Source: Trileptium ribeirensis (lineage: Eukaryota; Nematoda; Enoplea; Enoplida; Thoracostomopsidae). From it: 64,000 nucleotides of DNA. Numbering within the stretch: the stretch's first letter is position 1; each line of letters begins with the position of its first letter. Position numbers and translations under genes: made by a program. The notes below the pieces were generated by a model, which worked only from the letters and a program-made list of their open reading frames with translations, ran no database searches and had not been told where the DNA came from. Shown here piece by piece: positions 59,862 through 64,000 of this stretch. The DNA is taken from the NCBI GenBank assembly GCA_030248225.1, contig JASANE010019570.1, positions 1 through 64,000 on the forward strand, in the 5' to 3' direction.

Positions 59862-61265
59862 AGTTATTTTTTAAAAAGCAACAAAACATCATCCGAGTAT
59901 CACGAATTCAACCTACAAAACCAGTCATCACCTACAAAAGCAACAAAACATCATCCGAGTATCACGAATTCAACCTACAAAACCGGTCATCACCTACAAA
60001 AGCAACAAAACATCATCCGAGTATCACGAATTCAACCTACAAAACCAGTCATCACCTACAAAAGCAACAAAACATCACCCGGGTATGATGCATGTAACCT
60101 ACACAACCAATCATTACTTAAAAGAGCAAAAGCATCACCCGAGTATCATGAATACAATCAACAAAACTAGTCATTACCTTAAAGAGCAACAAAACATCAC
60201 CCGAGTATCATGAATACAACTAACAAAACCAGTCGTTACTTAAAAGAGCAACACAACATCACCCGAGTGTCATGGATGCAACCCACAAAACCAGTCATTA
60301 TTGAAAAGAGCAAAAGTATAAAACATCACCCGGGTATCATGGATGCAACCTACGCAACCAGTGATTACTTAAAAGAGCAAAAAATATCACCCGAGTATCA
60401 TGAATACAACCTACAAAACCAGTCATTACGTAAAAGCAACAAAACATCACACGAGTATCATGAATGCATTCTACAAAACCAGTCATTACCTAAAAGAGCA
60501 ACAAAACATCACCCGAGTATCATGAATGCAACCTACAAAACCAATCATTACCTAAAAGAGCAACAAAACATCACCCGAGTATCATGAATGCAACCTAGAA
60601 AACCAGTCATTATCTAAAAGAGCAACAAAACATCATCTAACTATCTAGAATGCAACCAACAAAACCAGTTATTACCTAAAAGCAGCAAAACATCACCCGA
60701 GTATCATAAATGCAACCTACAAAACCAGTCATTACCTAAAGGAGCAACAAAACATCATCGAACTATCAACCTACAAAATCAGTCATTACCTAAAAGCAGC
60801 AAAACATCACCCGAGTATCACGAATGCAACCTACAAAACCAGTCATTACCTAAATGCAGCAAAACATCACCCGAGTATCATGAATGCAACCTACAAAACC
60901 AGTCATTACCTAAAAGCAGCAAAACATCACCCGAGTATCATGAATGCAATCCACAAAACCAGTCATCACCTAAAAGCAGCAAAACATCACCCGAGTATCG
61001 TGAATGCAAGCTACAAAACCAGTCATTACCTAAAAGCAGCAAAACATCACCCGAGTATCATGGATGCAACCTACAAAACCAGTCATTACTTAAAAGCAGC
61101 AAAACATCATCCGCGTATCATGAATGCAACCTACAAAACCAGTCATTGCTTAAAAGAGCAACAAAACATCATCCGCGTATCATGAATGCAACCTACAAAA
61201 CCAGTCATTGCTTAAAAGAGCAACAAAACATCATCGGAGTATCTTGAATTACAACCTATGAAACT
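59862..61265 (+). repeat. 60-bp minisatellite, about 23 units, coding-compatible
   Basis: Unit: acctacaaaaccagtcatta, cctaaaagcagcaaaacatc, acccgagtatcatgaatgca. The pure 60-bp form keeps a 20-residue frame open (NATYKTSHYLKAAKHHPSIM repeated through 60880-61185). Units carrying agagcaac in place of agcagc are 62 bp and shift the frame, so long ORFs are broken into three. An upstream ATG frame (59742) enters the array. Translation is possible but unproven. Confidence 0.95.
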
Positions 61266-61996
61266 TGTCATTACAATGCTCCCATAATAAATTCTTTAAC
61301 ATATTCTGGAACTTGTAATATAACGCTTGAAGACACCAATGAGACTTAGTCGAATTTCTCGTATTTGTCTATATCAAATTTCCGTTTCCTCCGAAAGGGT
61401 CAGATTTGTAATTTGTGAACCAGTATTAGTAATAAACCTACGGATTAAATGAAACGCCGTATTGTTATGTAAACATATATAGCTGAAATACTGTATGAAT
61501 ATATATTGTATAAGACCCATGATGTTAAGGACCCAATCCGCTGGCCTGCCTAATCTAAGGTGCGCGAAAAATTTTGGAATTTATCAAAATTTTAGCAGTG
61601 ATTAACATTACACAAAATTAAAAAAGACCCTATGAGGTTCCGCATCCAATCCACTCGCCCATCCGCGCGTCTCTAAGATGCGCAGAAAATTTTAGCAAGG
61701 GAAGTGAAATGACGAAAAATTTTTGGTTACCCTCATGGACTACACCCCACTCCGGAACAAAGCACCCGCCGAGACCATCTATTTGTGCCCTGAACCGAGA
61801 GTTCTTGAATACATCACAGTGCATAACAGTACAATAAAGCTAGCTTGTCCAATGATAAACTATACGGTTCTATATTGCTGAAAATTGCTCTTTACTTTAA
61901 AAATATATAACCATACACACTTGGATGTGTAATTAGCGGATTGGAGCGATACCTGTACATATATATTCCTCAAAGATCAAATTGGCTTTAATAAAA
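61266..61996. other. No gene recognised
   Basis: Two similar short segments at 61540-61580 and 61640-61690 (ctaa-tgcgc-gaaaattt) belong to the dispersed AT-rich motif group. Confidence 0.4.
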
Positions 61997-62348
61997 ATGA
62001 GCGGCAAGAAAAGTTCAATCAAACTCCATAGCACTTATTCAGAAGATTTCGACGGCCTTATTGATCCCAAATGGGTGGCGTTAATTCTGGAAGCCACGTT
62101 TAATTGCAAACCACTTGGCGTTCTGGGAAAACGTATCGGTGATTTACAAGGTTAGTTTTAACGAGTATTAAAGTTCGGTTTAAAGGACATTTGGCTAACT
62201 ACCATTTGCAGGTATTGGCGATGGTCAATTTCAACGATTTCATACCCGTAACGTATATAAAACTCATAACAGGTTTAGCTTATTATTGGTTCTGTCGGCT
62301 ACTTGTTCTTTTCGTCCTGCTAACGTTGAGCTGTTAGTGTTCTTCTAG
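61997..62348 (+). CDS. Two-exon small gene, product unknown
   Basis: Exon 1 (61997-62150) opens with aaaaATGagc and runs 51 codons plus one base (starting MSGKKSSIKLHSTYSEDFDG). The donor gttagt begins at 62151. A ctaac branch-like sequence precedes the acceptor atttgcag ending at 62211. Exon 2 (62212-62348) continues in phase (IGDGQFQRFHTRNVYKTHNR) to TAG at 62346. The spliced product would be 96 aa. The intron is only 61 nt. Exon 2 could instead end at a second donor (62271, gtttag) with more exons beyond. I do not recognise the protein. Composition is more gene-like than the surroundings. Confidence 0.5.
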
Positions 62349-64000
62349 AAAACACCCAGGCTTTTTCAACTATATATTATATATAAATGCATTGGTGCCA
62401 ATAGGGGGTAGGGGGTTACCCGCTACGGCTTTGACCTCCCCTCTCCGCCAAGCCAGATTTCCCTGCCAATAAAGTCTAAACGGCCCAGCCCCATTTACAC
62501 CCCAGCCTTTGGAGCCCGGTAAATTTTATTAAACATTAGCAAAGATTGGGCTAACGTCGTCAAAAATCGAGATCAAAAACGGCAAAAATTGGTATAAAAT
62601 TGGCAAAATATTGTTGAGGGTCTACCCCCTGAAGACCATCCGACCACTTCCCTCCCAACAACAGTCTACGTCCTAAGCCAACAGTCCTTCGACATCTATG
62701 AACTATATAATGGATTTTTCCTTTACGCTCCACCATGCCGACATGAGGAAGCTTTGAAGATACAGCAATAATTTTGGTACCATTCGACGCATCTGGACGA
62801 GCAAGTTCAGAAAATGTCGATTTCAGCCTCATTTATTATAGTTTTTCTATTTGATGGTGGCAAAAGGTGTCCCCTTTGTAAAAATGTTGTTCGGAAAAAA
62901 TATCTTTAAATAAGTATATAATTTTATCGCATTAATTAAGTGTCATTCGAAACGCAAAGGCGAGCTTATCGGAATGCTGCTAAAATCAGTGGAAACCGTC
63001 TATGGGTTAAGAATCTCCCATTTATATGAACCCCTGAGCCTAAGCGTAAGCTTAGGGTTATGTCTTTCACTAATGAACCAATTCATTTGTTCAATATCGT
63101 TCGAGTCAGGTCGTCCAACTCATAAAATTAAACTTTTATCATGAACATATGTTTTTCAAAAAATTTCAACGTTGAGCATTGGTAAAACAAAAAATCTAAA
63201 AAAATGTCATGAACGTGGCCGAAGTGGATATTTGCTGAACTAGTGCCAACTTTATCACTGATCTTCAAAACTGACCAATTTCGCGCTGGGGGAGTGCTAA
63301 AAGTCTTAAACTAATATAGATCATAGCTGTTCAGAGTCTACCGACTCGGGGGAACCGATGGTCTGATGGGCTTGATAAGTCATGAAGTGATAAATTTTTG
63401 AAAATTTTAGGAACTCGTAATTCTTACCAATTTTTTCTAAATTGACTCTAGTTTTCGCCAATGTTCACAAGTGTTTGCTGAAAATTTCTCCAATTTTTGC
63501 CAGTTTAGTCAAATGAACCGTAAATTTTCACCAACTTTTGTTAATTTTGGCAAAATTATCCACGCAGATATTGCGATAACCTCAAGGGGTGGAATAAGTA
63601 TGGCTTATGGCGTAACTGTCCTACCCTTATGGACACTGATGATTTAGGACAATATAAATTGTTTTAAAACAACTATTTTTGTTTGAACCTCTCCTATTAA
63701 AATGCTTCGTATATTGTTGAGGAAAAAATGGAATTAAGTTATACATTCAAAAATTATGCATTCAAGAATCATTTATAATACGAAAAGAAAAATTAGGCAT
63801 CACAAAATTAAAAAAAAATATAAAATTGTTCATTACGGCGTTGAGCAACACGGTCATTGTATACCGTATTTATAAAATTTATAATTAATTGTACATCCGG
63901 TCGCCTTACGCAGATTCCTGTTGCAGATCCCGTAGTTTATTACTTAGTACAGGTTTAATCAGTTTCTGGAATCAACAGCTCTACTCATGATTATATTAGC
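62349..64000. other. No gene recognised
   Basis: Includes the AT-rich motif group at 62520-62620 and 63395-63560 (inverted), and dispersed repeat copy 3 at 63181-63310. The 90-codon minus-strand frame at 62560-62832 has no recognisable domain. Confidence 0.45.
63181..63310. repeat. Dispersed unknown repeat, copy 3
   Basis: A-rich start, gatatttgctgaac, atcttcaaaactgaccaatt, then ctgggggag. Same order as the copies at 38740 and 59150. Confidence 0.5.

Overview
The window looks like repeat-rich, AT-rich eukaryotic nuclear DNA, most likely from an invertebrate animal. I cannot name the species. The support is a Polinton/Maverick-type DNA element with a chromodomain integrase, a decayed LINE, hAT miniature elements with perfect 8-bp target duplications, a Penelope-like reverse transcriptase fragment, a 180-bp satellite, many minisatellites, and one small host-like ORF with a 61-nt intron. 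Most of the 64 kb has no recognisable gene.

Layout. 1-8.4 kb: intergenic sequence with two hAT miniature elements (1201-2347, 3065-4106). 8.4-11.7 kb: decayed LINE. 11.7-21.9 kb: unannotated AT-rich DNA with a degenerate repeat block (15.0-16.35 kb) and a palindromic MITE. 21.9-25.4 kb: an element with long diverged inverted repeats. 25.7-26.6 kb: two small minus-strand genes, one possibly a BECR-fold nuclease, each followed by a hammerhead-like hairpin. 26.66-27.3 kb: minisatellites. 27.5-38.2 kb: the Polinton. 38.3-48.9 kb: sparse DNA with a MITE, a Penelope-like RT fragment beside a dense cluster of heat-shock-element-like sites, and local duplications. 48.9-51.8 kb: 16 copies of a 180-bp satellite. 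54.4-57.9 kb: four tandem arrays. 59.9-61.3 kb: a coding-compatible 60-bp minisatellite. 62.0-62.35 kb: the spliced small ORF.

The centre of interest is the Polinton. Plus-strand order: zinc-finger protein-primed DNA polymerase B (split by the third hAT element), DDE integrase with chromodomain, FtsK/HerA-type packaging ATPase, two small genes of unknown function, a NADAR-domain protein, a TATA-binding-protein-like protein, a penton-like minor capsid protein, a tiny lysine/arginine-rich protein, and a truncated major capsid protein. I found no adenain-type protease and no terminal inverted repeats; the right end is lost inside the capsid gene.

The most unusual result is a possible element-encoded transcription system. 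A 173-aa two-repeat TBP-like protein overlaps the NADAR gene by 4 nt (ATGA). Its first repeat keeps both Phe at the DNA-intercalating positions, while the second has His and Tyr there. In the same element a TATA-like box, TCTTAAAAAG or a close variant, ends 25-28 nt before the ATG of integrase (second Met), ATPase, minor capsid, basic protein and major capsid. DNA polymerase and the NADAR-TBP pair are instead preceded by ordinary TATAAAG boxes. This suggests host-type early promoters and a variant-box late class recognised by the element's own TBP. The layout is seen directly; the regulatory model is inference.
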